Source of the DNA: SIG459 sp045538735
GTDB taxonomy: Bacteria; Bacillota; Clostridia; Oscillospirales; Oscillospiraceae
Assembly: GCA_045538735.1 (NCBI GenBank)
Contig: JAZSRY010000013.1
Span: 124,001-188,000 of the forward strand
Reading direction: 5' to 3'
DNA length: 64,000 bases
Part shown: one piece after another, positions 34,993 through 42,404 of the stretch
Layout: each line of letters begins with the position of its first letter
Position numbering within the stretch: position 1 is the first letter of the stretch
Notes under the pieces: model-generated
Database searches by the model: none
What the model saw: only the letters and a program-made list of their open reading frames with translations
Told to the model about the DNA's origin: nothing
Made by a program: the position numbers and the translations under genes

Positions 34993-35262
34993 AATGACAA
35001 TGACGAAGACGACATGGATGTTCTTCCGACACAGAGAGTCCGCGTTTTGCTGCAAGCGGATGACGAAGACGCCAAAATGTCCATCACTTCCGAGTCGGGA
35101 GTCCGAGCGGAGTTATACGGGTAGGATTCCACGTGAAGGCTGCGTGAATGCCAAGGGCTTGATAGAGTCCGATGAGTGGCGCTTATGGCGCAATTTGAGT
35201 GGTACCGCGGGTTAATTATTAGCTCGTCTCAAAGTCTTGTATCTTTGAGACGGGTTTTATTT
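34993..35262 (+). ncRNA. T-box leader 1 (specifier read as ATC, Ile)
   Basis: The conserved T-box TGGTACCGCGG is at 35200-35210. Stem I has the AG-bulge AGAGAG (35033-35038) capped by a TCCGC/GCGGA helix (35039-35043 with 35056-35060). A K-turn-like base forms from GAC with GTC and a CGA bulge, then GAAG (35005-35008) with CTTC (35087-35090). Above it the loop holds CATCA, read as specifier ATC (35083-35085) followed by A. The usual AGTA/GAA S-turn is not seen, so the specifier is provisional; GAC and GCC nearby are less well placed. A terminator follows at 35225-35262 (10-bp stem, T-run). Confidence 0.9.
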
Positions 35263-35295
35263 TTTATTACTAATTTTTCATCAGGAGGCGATTGT

Positions 35296-37602
35296 ATGGC
35301 AACTACAAACAGTGGAATGCTTATGATGGAGGTTGCTCTGCGAATTAAATCCCTTCGTCTGGATTGCGGCTATTCTCTTGAGCAGATGGCGGAGCTTACC
35401 GGCTTCACACTTACTGAGTGTGAGCTTTACGAAAACGCAAAGGCAGACCTGCCTTTCAGCTATATTCACAAATGTGCAGAGCTTTTTGACGTTGAGATGA
35501 TGGAGCTGCTTCGAGGCAGCGCTCCACGCCTCAGCGGTTACACCGTTACCCGCCGCGGAGACGGACAGCTCACTGCAAGAGAGCAGGGAATCACTATTCA
35601 GAGTCTTGCTCCCATGTTCAAAAATCGTAAAGCCGACCCTTATTGGGTTCGTTACGAATATTCCGAGGCACAGCAGTCTCAGCCCATCGAGCAGGATACT
35701 CACGCCGGTCAGGAGTTCGATATTGTCATTGAAGGCTCACTCAAGGTTCGCATAGGTGACCATACTGAAGTCCTTGCCCCCGGTGACAGCATTTTCTATA
35801 ACTCTTCCACACCCCACGGTATGATTGCCGTTGGCGGTGCAGACTGTGTGTTCTGCGCAATAGTTCTCCCCGATGAGGATGAGGAACTTATCTGGAGCCA
35901 CGGCAAAATGGTTAATGCTTCTGCCGTTAAGGCCATGGAGACCCCCGCGCTGCCTCCCGTTAAGGAATTCCCCGACTATATGGATAAATTTATCCGTGCC
36001 CAGGTCAATGAAAAGGGAACTCCCACAGGCATTGAATTTTTCAATACAGACAAATTCAACTTTGCCTTTGACGTTGTTGACGCCATTGCAGAGCGTGAGC
36101 CCGATCGCCTTGCAATGATACATATCGACCGCGAGAAGAATGAGCGCCGCTTCAGCTTCCTCCAGATGAAGAAGATGAGCGCACGAGCTGCCAACTATTT
36201 CCGTGCTCTGGGAATCAAGAAGGGCGAGCGTGTAATGCTTGTTCTCCGCCGCAACTGGGAATTCTGGCCCATCATTGTTGGTCTGCATAAGCTTGGCGCA
36301 ATTGCAATACCTGCAACAGACCAGCTTGTTGAAAAAGACTTTGAATATCGCTTTAATGCCGCAAACGTCTCTGCAGTTGTCTGCAGCGCCTTTGGTGCAA
36401 GCTCTGTTGAAGCGGAGAAGGCAATGGAACACTGCCCCAGCGTCCGTCTTAAGGTTATTGCAGGCGGCGCTCGCGAAGGCTGGCACAGCTTCGACGATGA
36501 ATATGATATGTATTCCAGCCGCTTTAACCGCACTGAGGATAGTCCCTGCGGTGATGACACCATGCTGATGCTCTTCTCCTCCGGTACTTCCGGATATCCC
36601 AAGGCTGTTGACCATAGCTACAGATATCCCATCGGCCACTATGTAACTGCCCGTTTCTGGCATAATGTTGACCCCAACGGTGTTCATTTCACCATTTCCG
36701 AAACTGGTTGGGGCAAAGCCCTTTGGGGCAAGCTCTACGGACAGTGGATGTGCGGCGGAGCAACCTTTGTATATGACTTTGATAGATTCGCAGCTGACGA
36801 TATCATGCCTATGTTCGCAAAATACGGCATTACAAGCTTCTGCGCTCCTCCCACCATGTATCGCTTCTTCATCAAGGAAGACCTCAGCAAGTACGACCTC
36901 AGCTCCATCAAGTATGCAACCACCGCCGGTGAGGCTCTCAACCCCGAGGTTTTCAACCGATTCAAGGAAGCCACGGGTCTTACCATTATGGAAGCCTTCG
37001 GACAGACAGAGACCACTCTTACCATCGGCAACTTTGTCGGCACAAAACCCAAGCTTGGCTCTATGGGTAAAGCAAGTCCCATGTATGATGTGAAGCTTAT
37101 GAACCTTGACGGTGAGCTTGTAGGCGACGGTGAAACCGGCGAGATTGTAATTTACACCGGCAACGGCGCTCCCTGCGGACTCTTCAAGGGCTATTTCAAT
37201 GCACCCGAAGCCACCAGGAATAACTGGCATGATGATTATTACCACACCGGCGACCTTGCCTGGCGCGATGAGGACGGCTACTTCTACTATGTTGGCCGCG
37301 CTGATGACGTCATCAAGTCCTCCGGCTACCGCATCGGACCTTTCGAAATCGAATCCGTTATTATGGAGCTTCCCTATGTTCTTGAATGCGGCGTCTGCGC
37401 TGCTCCCGATGAGATAAGAGGCCAGGTTGTCAAGGCCTGCATAACTCTTACAAAGGGAACTGAGCCCAGCGATGATCTTGCCAAAGAAATTCAGAGCTAC
37501 GTTAAGAAGCGCACCGCTCCTTATAAGTATCCCAGAATTGTTGAATTCAGAGATGAACTGCCCAAGACCATCAGCGGCAAGATTATAAGAAACAAACTTT
37601 GA
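35296..37602 (+). CDS. HTH-cupin-acyl-CoA ligase fusion 1
   Basis: A 768-residue three-part protein. Residues about 12-70 form an XRE-type helix-turn-helix (ALRIKSLRLDCGYSLEQMAE...). Residues about 130-190 form a cupin (HAGQEFDIVIEGSLKVRIGD...STPHGM). Residues about 230-768 form an AMP-forming acyl-CoA ligase resembling the medium-chain group, with LFSSGTSGYPK, AFGQTETT, YHTGDLAW and the C-terminal Lys in SGKIIRNKL. It activates a carboxylic acid to acyl-CoA; the substrate is inferred as 2-methylbutyrate from the Ile T-box and VOR neighbour. ATG 35296 has AGGAGG eight bases upstream. Confidence 0.9.
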   Translation: MATTNSGMLMMEVALRIKSLRLDCGYSLEQMAELTGFTLTECELYENAKADLPFSYIHKCAELFDVEMMELLRGSAPRLSGYTVTRRGDGQLTAREQGITIQSLAPMFKNRKADPYWVRYEYSEAQQSQPIEQDTHAGQEFDIVIEGSLKVRIGDHTEVLAPGDSIFYNSSTPHGMIAVGGADCVFCAIVLPDEDEELIWSHGKMVNASAVKAMETPALPPVKEFPDYMDKFIRAQVNEKGTPTGIEFFNTDKFNFAFDVVDAIAEREPDRLAMIHIDREKNERRFSFLQMKKMSARAANYFRALGIKKGERVMLVLRRNWEFWPIIVGLHKLGAIAIPATDQLVEKDFEYRFNAANVSAVVCSAFGASSVEAEKAMEHCPSVRLKVIAGGAREGWHSFDDEYDMYSSRFNRTEDSPCGDDTMLMLFSSGTSGYPKAVDHSYRYPIGHYVTARFWHNVDPNGVHFTISETGWGKALWGKLYGQWMCGGATFVYDFDRFAADDIMPMFAKYGITSFCAPPTMYRFFIKEDLSKYDLSSIKYATTAGEALNPEVFNRFKEATGLTIMEAFGQTETTLTIGNFVGTKPKLGSMGKASPMYDVKLMNLDGELVGDGETGEIVIYTGNGAPCGLFKGYFNAPEATRNNWHDDYYHTGDLAWRDEDGYFYYVGRADDVIKSSGYRIGPFEIESVIMELPYVLECGVCAAPDEIRGQVVKACITLTKGTEPSDDLAKEIQSYVKKRTAPYKYPRIVEFRDELPKTISGKIIRNKL

Positions 37603-37608
37603 TAAAAT

Positions 37609-37637
37609 TTGTGGGGCGAACCTTCAGTTTGCCCCAT
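37609..37637 (+). terminator. Probable terminator after ligase 1
   Basis: TGGGGC and GCCCCA arms around a 13-base loop, then TTT. The T-run is short, so read-through to the HAD gene is likely. Confidence 0.5.
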
Positions 37638-37655
37638 TTACACAGGAGAAACAAT

Positions 37656-38342
37656 ATGATTAAAGCGGTTTTGCTTGATAGCGACGATACTTTGCTTGAC
37701 TTTACCAAGGCAGAACATATCGCCCTTAGGAAAACACTCCAAGAAGTGGGAATAGAGCCGGATGAGGAGACTATAAGTCTTTACAGCGAGATTAATAAAC
37801 GCCACTGGGAGATGCTTGAAAGGGGAGAGTTGACAAGAGCCCAGGTTCTTGTCAAACGCTTTGACAGGTTTTTTGAAGAGCTTGGAATTGAAGGGGACAG
37901 TGAGCGCACCCAGCAGCTTTATAATACCAATCTTGGTATCGGACATTATTTTATTCCCGGCGCTGTTGAATTTCTCGAGTCCCTCTACGGAAAATATAAG
38001 CTTTATATGGTGACAAACGGCAACGAATCCGTTCAGGTGCCCAGACTTAAAAGCGCAAATATAGGTCATTTCTTCGAGGAGATTTTCATTTCTCAGCGTA
38101 TCGGATGGGATAAGCCCAGCATTGAGTTTTTTGATAAATGCTTTGCTTCCATGCCTCCCTATGAGAAAGACGAGATGATAATTATCGGTGACAGTCTCAC
38201 AAGTGATATTAAGGGCGGTATTAATGCCGGAATTCATACCTGCTGGTTCAATCCCAATGGAAAGAATGGCAGGACGGATATTATTCCCGAGTTTACTGTC
38301 AGGAGCCTTGAGGAAATTCTCCCCATTCTGGAGAGCCTTTGA
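37656..38342 (+). CDS. HAD phosphatase, YjjG-type nucleotidase
   Basis: A 228-residue haloacid dehalogenase-fold hydrolase. Motif I is LLDSDDTLLDFT, with Asp and the +2 Asp present; motif II is MVTNGNE; motif III/IV is GWDKPS and IIGDSLTSDIKGG. These match the YjjG pyrimidine 5'-nucleotidase subgroup. Start at ATG 37656 follows CAGGAG; an earlier in-frame ATG is rejected. It sits between the two ligase fusions without obvious functional link and is probably co-transcribed with ligase 1 by read-through. Confidence 0.85.
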   Translation: MIKAVLLDSDDTLLDFTKAEHIALRKTLQEVGIEPDEETISLYSEINKRHWEMLERGELTRAQVLVKRFDRFFEELGIEGDSERTQQLYNTNLGIGHYFIPGAVEFLESLYGKYKLYMVTNGNESVQVPRLKSANIGHFFEEIFISQRIGWDKPSIEFFDKCFASMPPYEKDEMIIIGDSLTSDIKGGINAGIHTCWFNPNGKNGRTDIIPEFTVRSLEEILPILESL

Positions 38343-38359
38343 GAGAAGGCAAAAAATAC

Positions 38360-38388
38360 TTGACGAATTTTGTGCTTTCGTATATAAT
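38360..38388 (+). promoter_or_regulatory. Promoter of T-box leader 2
   Basis: TTGACG at 38360-38365, a 17-base spacer and a perfect TATAAT at 38383-38388. Confidence 0.85.
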
Positions 38389-38420
38389 CCTATCATTGTT
38401 TATCAATTTAATACCCTAAA

Positions 38421-38672
38421 GGCTGTGATGGAGAGGGTTGGAAATTCGGTGCATCAGAGAGTCTGCGGTCGGTGAAAGCAGATTGCACGCGTTTTCCGTC
38501 AACTTGTCGCTCCGGAGCCGGAGAGCAGAAAACCGAAAGGTGAGTAGAGCCTCCCGTGAGGCCGCGTAAGAGCAAAGGAGTTTTCATTGACTCTAAAAGA
38601 GGCGGATTTATAGTCCGCAACCAGGGTGGTACCGCGGTATATTCCGTCCCCGGATTTCCGGGGACTTTTTAT
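38421..38672 (+). ncRNA. T-box leader 2 (specifier read as GTC, Val)
   Basis: The T-box AGGGTGGTACCGCGG is at 38623-38637, preceded by the GCGGA/TCCGC Stem III. Stem I shows AG-bulge AGAGAG (38456-38461), the TCTGC/GCAGA cap with GGTCGGTGAAA loop, GTGCA/TGCAC helix, GTTG/CAAC and basal GGAG (38430-38433) with CTCC (38510-38513). The loop between CAAC and CTCC is TTGTCG, read as GTC (38506-38508) followed by G. TTG (Leu) overlaps it as the alternative. A canonical S-turn is missing. GTGAGTAGAG follows Stem I. The terminator is GTCCCCGG/CCGGGGAC (38646-38665) plus T-run. Confidence 0.93.
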
Positions 38673-38704
38673 TTTCCCCAATAATCAGCAGGGAGGTTTG
38701 TCTT

Positions 38705-40984
38705 ATGCAGACAACAAACGCTTTGCAGTTCAAAATTCTGGAAATTGCAAGCCGTATTCAGGAGCTGCGCTCCATACTCGGATACAGTGAAGAGTATATG
38801 GCCAAGAAAATCGGCATTTCTATTGACGAGTATCTTGCATATGAGGCCGGCGAAGAGGATCTGGACTTCGCGTTTCTCTATATGTGCGCACAGGCTCTTG
38901 GTGTTGACGTTACCGAGCTTATAGAAGGCACTGCGCCCCGCCTCAGCAGCTATACTCTTACCAGAAAGGGCGAGGGTCAGCGCGTTGAGCAGGCTCACGG
39001 AATGACCTACTATAATATGGCTCACCGTTTCCGCAACCGTATTGCCGAGCCCCTCTATGTTTACAGTAAGTTTTCTCCTGAAGCCCAGCTTCTGCCCATT
39101 GAGGTTACCACCCATGAGGGTCAGGAATGCGATATCGTTATAAGCGGTTATCTGAAGGTTCAGATCGGTGACCATACCGAGATCCTCGGACCCGGCGATA
39201 CAATTTACTACGACTCCACAACTCCTCACGGTCTTATAGCCACTAACGGCACCGACTGTGAATTTTATGCAATTGTTCTTACTCCCGATGAGGAAGTTCA
39301 GCCTAAGCGCGCCGCTGTTCCCGCCATCACCGCAACCCGCGAAGCCGGAAAGAAGCGCATCTGGGAAAACTTTATCGAGCCTGTTGAAGACGGCAGCGGT
39401 GTCCTTAAGAGCATTTCTTTCAAGAATACCGAGCGCTTTAACTTTGCATTCGATGTTGTGGACGCAATAGCGGAGAAGCAGCCCGATAAGCTTGCAATGG
39501 TTCATGTGGGCGCAGATAAGAGTGAGCACCGCTTCACCTTTAATGAGATGAAGAAGATGAGTAACCGCGCAGCCAACTATTTCCGCTCTTTGGGAATAGA
39601 AAAGGGTGACGCTGTTATGCTGGTCCTTCGCCGCAACTGGCAGTTCTGGCCTATTCTTATCGGCCTTGAAAAGTTGGGTGCAGTAGCGATACCCGCTGTT
39701 GATCAGCTTCTTGAAAAAGACTATCTTTATCGCTTTGATGTGGCTCATGTTAAGCATATCATCTGCACCGCGGACGGATGCTCCACCACCGAATCTCACA
39801 ACGCAATCGAAAAATACGGTCTTATCAAGAATAAAATCGTCGTAAACGGCGCTTGCGAGGGATGGCACTGCTTCGACGAGGAGTTCGAGATGTACTCCAG
39901 CCGCTTTGCCCGCACTGCGGACAGCATCTGCGGCGATGACCCCATGATGATGATATTTACCTCCGGCTCCACCGGCTATCCCAAGCTTGCAGCCCATAAT
40001 TGCAAGTATCCTCTCGGTCATTTTGTTACAGCCAGATATTGGCATTGCGTTGACCCGGAAGGTCTCCACCTCACCATATCCGATACCGGCTGGGCAAAGG
40101 CTATGTGGGGCAAGATCTTCGGCCAGTGGCTCTGCGAGGCAGCTGTCTTCGTCTATGACTTCGACCGCTTCCATGCAGACGATATTATGCCTATGTTTAA
40201 GAAATACGGCATAACCACCTTCTGCGCTCCTCCCACCATGTATCGCTTCTTCATTAAGGAAGACTTGAGCAAGTATGACCTCAGCTCCATCAAACATGCT
40301 TCCACCGCAGGTGAAGCAATGAACCCCGAGGTTTTCAACCGTTTCCGTGAGCATACCGGACTTTCCATTATGGAAGGCTTTGGTCAGACAGAAACAACCT
40401 GTGTTATCGGCAACTATGTAGGTATGGCGCCTAAAATCGGCTCTATGGGTAAGCCTAATCCCCTCTATGATGTACGCCTTCTTACCCCGGAGGGTGAAGA
40501 GGCTGCCGACGGCGAACCCGGTGAAATCTGCATAAAGGTCAGCGAAGGTGCTCCCTGCGGTCTTTTCATGGGTTACTTTGAAAATGAAGCCGAAACTTCC
40601 GCTGTATGGCACGACGGATTCTACCATACCGGCGACCTTGCTTGGCGCGATGAGGATGACTATCTCTGGTATGTAGGCCGCGCCGATGATCTTATCAAGT
40701 CCTCCGGCTACAGAATCGGACCTTTTGAAATTGAGTCTGTTATCATGGAGCTTCCTTATGTCCTTGAATGCGGCGTATCTGCCGAGCCCGACCCCGTTCG
40801 CGGTCAGGTTGTCAAGGCAAGTATTGTCCTCACAAAGGGCAATGAGGGCAGCGACGAACTTGCTAAAGAGATTCAGGAATATGTCAAAAAGCGTACCGCC
40901 CCCTATAAGTATCCCCGAATTATTGTTTTCCGCGATGAGCTTCCCAAGACAACCAGCGGCAAAATCATCAGAAGCAAGCTTTAA
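38705..40984 (+). CDS. HTH-cupin-acyl-CoA ligase fusion 2
   Basis: A 759-residue paralogue of ligase 1 with the same order: XRE-type HTH (about residues 15-75), cupin (about 135-195, HEGQECDIVISGYLKVQIGD), AMP-forming acyl-CoA ligase (about 225-759) with IFTSGSTGYPK, GFGQTETT, YHTGDLAW and terminal SGKIIRSKL. Long stretches are identical to ligase 1 around the active site, but the acyl-pocket region differs, so the substrate may differ. The Val T-box suggests isobutyrate. There is no direct evidence that the HTH still binds DNA. A strong terminator follows. Confidence 0.9.
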   Translation: MQTTNALQFKILEIASRIQELRSILGYSEEYMAKKIGISIDEYLAYEAGEEDLDFAFLYMCAQALGVDVTELIEGTAPRLSSYTLTRKGEGQRVEQAHGMTYYNMAHRFRNRIAEPLYVYSKFSPEAQLLPIEVTTHEGQECDIVISGYLKVQIGDHTEILGPGDTIYYDSTTPHGLIATNGTDCEFYAIVLTPDEEVQPKRAAVPAITATREAGKKRIWENFIEPVEDGSGVLKSISFKNTERFNFAFDVVDAIAEKQPDKLAMVHVGADKSEHRFTFNEMKKMSNRAANYFRSLGIEKGDAVMLVLRRNWQFWPILIGLEKLGAVAIPAVDQLLEKDYLYRFDVAHVKHIICTADGCSTTESHNAIEKYGLIKNKIVVNGACEGWHCFDEEFEMYSSRFARTADSICGDDPMMMIFTSGSTGYPKLAAHNCKYPLGHFVTARYWHCVDPEGLHLTISDTGWAKAMWGKIFGQWLCEAAVFVYDFDRFHADDIMPMFKKYGITTFCAPPTMYRFFIKEDLSKYDLSSIKHASTAGEAMNPEVFNRFREHTGLSIMEGFGQTETTCVIGNYVGMAPKIGSMGKPNPLYDVRLLTPEGEEAADGEPGEICIKVSEGAPCGLFMGYFENEAETSAVWHDGFYHTGDLAWRDEDDYLWYVGRADDLIKSSGYRIGPFEIESVIMELPYVLECGVSAEPDPVRGQVVKASIVLTKGNEGSDELAKEIQEYVKKRTAPYKYPRIIVFRDELPKTTSGKIIRSKL

Positions 40985-40989
40985 TCCGA

Positions 40990-41026
40990 TAAAAAATAAC
41001 CGATGCGATTGCATCGGTTATTTTTG
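40990..41026. terminator. Bidirectional terminator
   Basis: AAAATAACCGATGC pairs with GCATCGGTTATTTT around a short loop, between ligase 2 and convergent ribU. Confidence 0.92.
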
Positions 41027-41578
41027 TTATTTAATATCAAAGTGCTTGAAAAGTTTGGATACGCTTTTATACAGCAGAAAAGTGAGGATTGCGTTTACAC
41101 CCGCCTTAATTGCGTTGAATGCGACGATGAAGCCAAGCAACTCAACAACGAGCTTTCTGGGAACGCCCATAAAGTAGGGAGTTATAAAAAGGTTGGCGGG
41201 AATCATGACAATTACCATTGCGATAACGCCAAAGACAAGCGCAACGGCTGCGGATTTTTTGCTCTTATGCTTGCGGTAAATAAGAGAAGATACAAGCACA
41301 AAAGCGCTTGTTGCAATAATGTGCATTAGTATACCGTATATTCCGCTCTGGGCGCTGACGGTTAGTCCCTGAATGAGAGAGGCTATAATTGTTACGCAGA
41401 TTCCTGCAACAGGTCCAAAGGCAAAGCCGCAGATAAGAATTGAGATGTCTGCGGGGTCATACTCAAGGAATGCAACTTGAGGGAAGATAGGTATATGTAC
41501 GAAATATACCAGTACAACTGAAATCGCAATCATAATCGCCATCGCGGTGAGTTTGCGTGTATTGTGTTTAACGTTCAC
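41027..41578 (-). CDS. ribU: Riboflavin ECF transporter S component
   Basis: A 183-residue protein with about six membrane helices. It has the N-terminal LTAMAIMIAISVVLVYFVHIPIFP and the LEYDPADISILICGFAFGP segment typical of RibU. GTG at 41578 is chosen because GGAGG sits eight bases upstream; an in-frame TTG at 41593 lies within that site. The FMN riboswitch upstream confirms the substrate. The energy-coupling module is elsewhere. Confidence 0.93.
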   Translation of the reverse strand: MNVKHNTRKLTAMAIMIAISVVLVYFVHIPIFPQVAFLEYDPADISILICGFAFGPVAGICVTIIASLIQGLTVSAQSGIYGILMHIIATSAFVLVSSLIYRKHKSKKSAAVALVFGVIAMVIVMIPANLFITPYFMGVPRKLVVELLGFIVAFNAIKAGVNAILTFLLYKSVSKLFKHFDIK

Positions 41579-41602
41579 GGAATCTACCTCCAAAAAATGA
41601 AA

Positions 41603-41635
41603 AATGCATCATACAGATATATCTGCAGATGCACA
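41603..41635 (-). terminator. FMN riboswitch expression-platform terminator
   Basis: On the minus strand TGCATC...GATGCA with an inner CAGATATATCTG palindrome, followed by TTTTTCATTTTTT. It can stop transcription before ribU. Confidence 0.8.
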
Positions 41636-41663
41636 AAGATTAAGCGAAGGCAAAAACTCGCTA

Positions 41664-41787
41664 TGATCTTCTTCCATCCAGACTTTGACCAAAGGTCATT
41701 ACTGTCGGTATCGGAGTTTCACCGATTCATGCGTAAACGCTCGCGGACTTTACCGCCGGTCGGGATTTTCACCCTGCCCTGAAGATA
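41664..41787 (-). ncRNA. FMN riboswitch (RFN element)
   Basis: On the minus strand the aptamer shows the conserved AGGGCAGGGTGAAA, CCGACCGGCGGT, ATCGGTGAAACTCCGAT-type P4 hairpin and GGTCAAAGTCTGGATGGAAGAAG. All RFN signature pieces are present and P1 closes. It lies directly upstream of ribU. Confidence 0.97.
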
Positions 41788-41803
41788 TCTGTATTTTAAT
41801 GCA

Positions 41804-41831
41804 AGTATACCACATTCGATAAATTATGCAA
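41804..41831 (-). promoter_or_regulatory. Promoter of the FMN riboswitch-ribU unit
   Basis: On the minus strand TTGCAT (41831-41826), 16-base spacer, TATACT (41809-41804). Confidence 0.7.
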
Positions 41832-41838
41832 TAGGGTT

Positions 41839-41867
41839 TTGACATTATATATAAATGGTAGTAAAAT
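41839..41867 (+). promoter_or_regulatory. Promoter of the DUF1273 gene
   Basis: TTGACA at 41839-41844, a 17-base spacer and TAAAAT at 41862-41867. Confidence 0.75.
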
Positions 41868-41890
41868 AAGCTGATGCGAGGTGAGATGCG

Positions 41891-42394
41891 GTGGATAGAG
41901 AAAACAGCTGTTGCTTTACGGGTCACAGAGAGTCCAAACTTCCCTGGGGACAGAATGAAGAGGATATAAACTGTATTTCACTCAAGGAAAGCATCTATGA
42001 TGCTGTTGAAGCTGTTTATCGCAGCGGACGGCGCCATTTTATTTGCGGTATGGCCACAGGCTGTGATTTTTATTTTTGTGAAGCTGTTTTGGCGCTGCGG
42101 GAAGAGCATCCCGAGGTAACTCTTGAAGCTGCGATTCCCTTTGAGGGACAGGCAATGGGCTGGAGTGCCTCTCAAAAGCAGAGGTATCTTCGTCTCGTTT
42201 CAGAATGTGACTATCAAACCGTTGTCCAGAAGGATTATTCTCCCGACTGCTATATGAACAGAAATCGCTATATGGTGGATTCCTCTTCTGTTTTGATTGC
42301 CGCGTATAACGGACGCAGAGGCGGCACTATGAATACTCTGCTTTACGCTATAAGAAGCGGCCTTGAACTTATCCAGCTCCCAATTAACGATTAA
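41891..42394 (+). CDS. DUF1273/SLOG-family protein
   Basis: A 167-residue protein with the N-terminal CCFTGHRESKLPWG and MATGCDFYFCEAVL segments of the DUF1273 (YpsA-like) Rossmann-type family, related to the SLOG nucleotide-sensing superfamily. In Bacillus YpsA affects cell division; here function is open. Start is GTG 41891 with GAGGTGAG upstream. The usual gpsB neighbour is not present. The next gene starts ten bases later, so they may be co-transcribed. Confidence 0.82.
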   Translation: MDRENSCCFTGHRESKLPWGQNEEDINCISLKESIYDAVEAVYRSGRRHFICGMATGCDFYFCEAVLALREEHPEVTLEAAIPFEGQAMGWSASQKQRYLRLVSECDYQTVVQKDYSPDCYMNRNRYMVDSSSVLIAAYNGRRGGTMNTLLYAIRSGLELIQLPIND

Positions 42395-42404
42395 GTGGTG
42401 TTAT

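Larger units (their letters stand above)
34800..35295. other. Divergent control region between VOR operon and ligase 1
   Basis: This 496-base gap without a protein gene holds the leftward VOR promoter, the rightward T-box promoter, T-box leader 1 and its terminator, and the AGGAGG site of the ligase gene (35283-35288). Nothing else was recognised. Confidence 0.85.
38343..38704 (+). other. Leader region of ligase 2
   Basis: This 362-base gap holds a vegetative promoter, T-box leader 2 with its terminator, and the GGGAGG ribosome site at 38691-38696. No small ORF with support was seen. Confidence 0.85.
41579..41890. other. Divergent gap between ribU and the DUF1273 gene
   Basis: This 312-base gap contains the FMN riboswitch and terminator on the minus strand and two divergent promoters near 41804-41867. 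Nothing else was seen. Confidence 0.8.

Noticed and set aside
35737..37245. 502-codon open frame on the minus strand
   Set aside because: Shadow of ligase 1 for the same reason.
38669..41014. 781-codon open frame on the minus strand
   Set aside because: It is antisense to the whole of ligase 2, whose family motifs are clear. The antisense translation shows no coherent domain and arises from codon bias.
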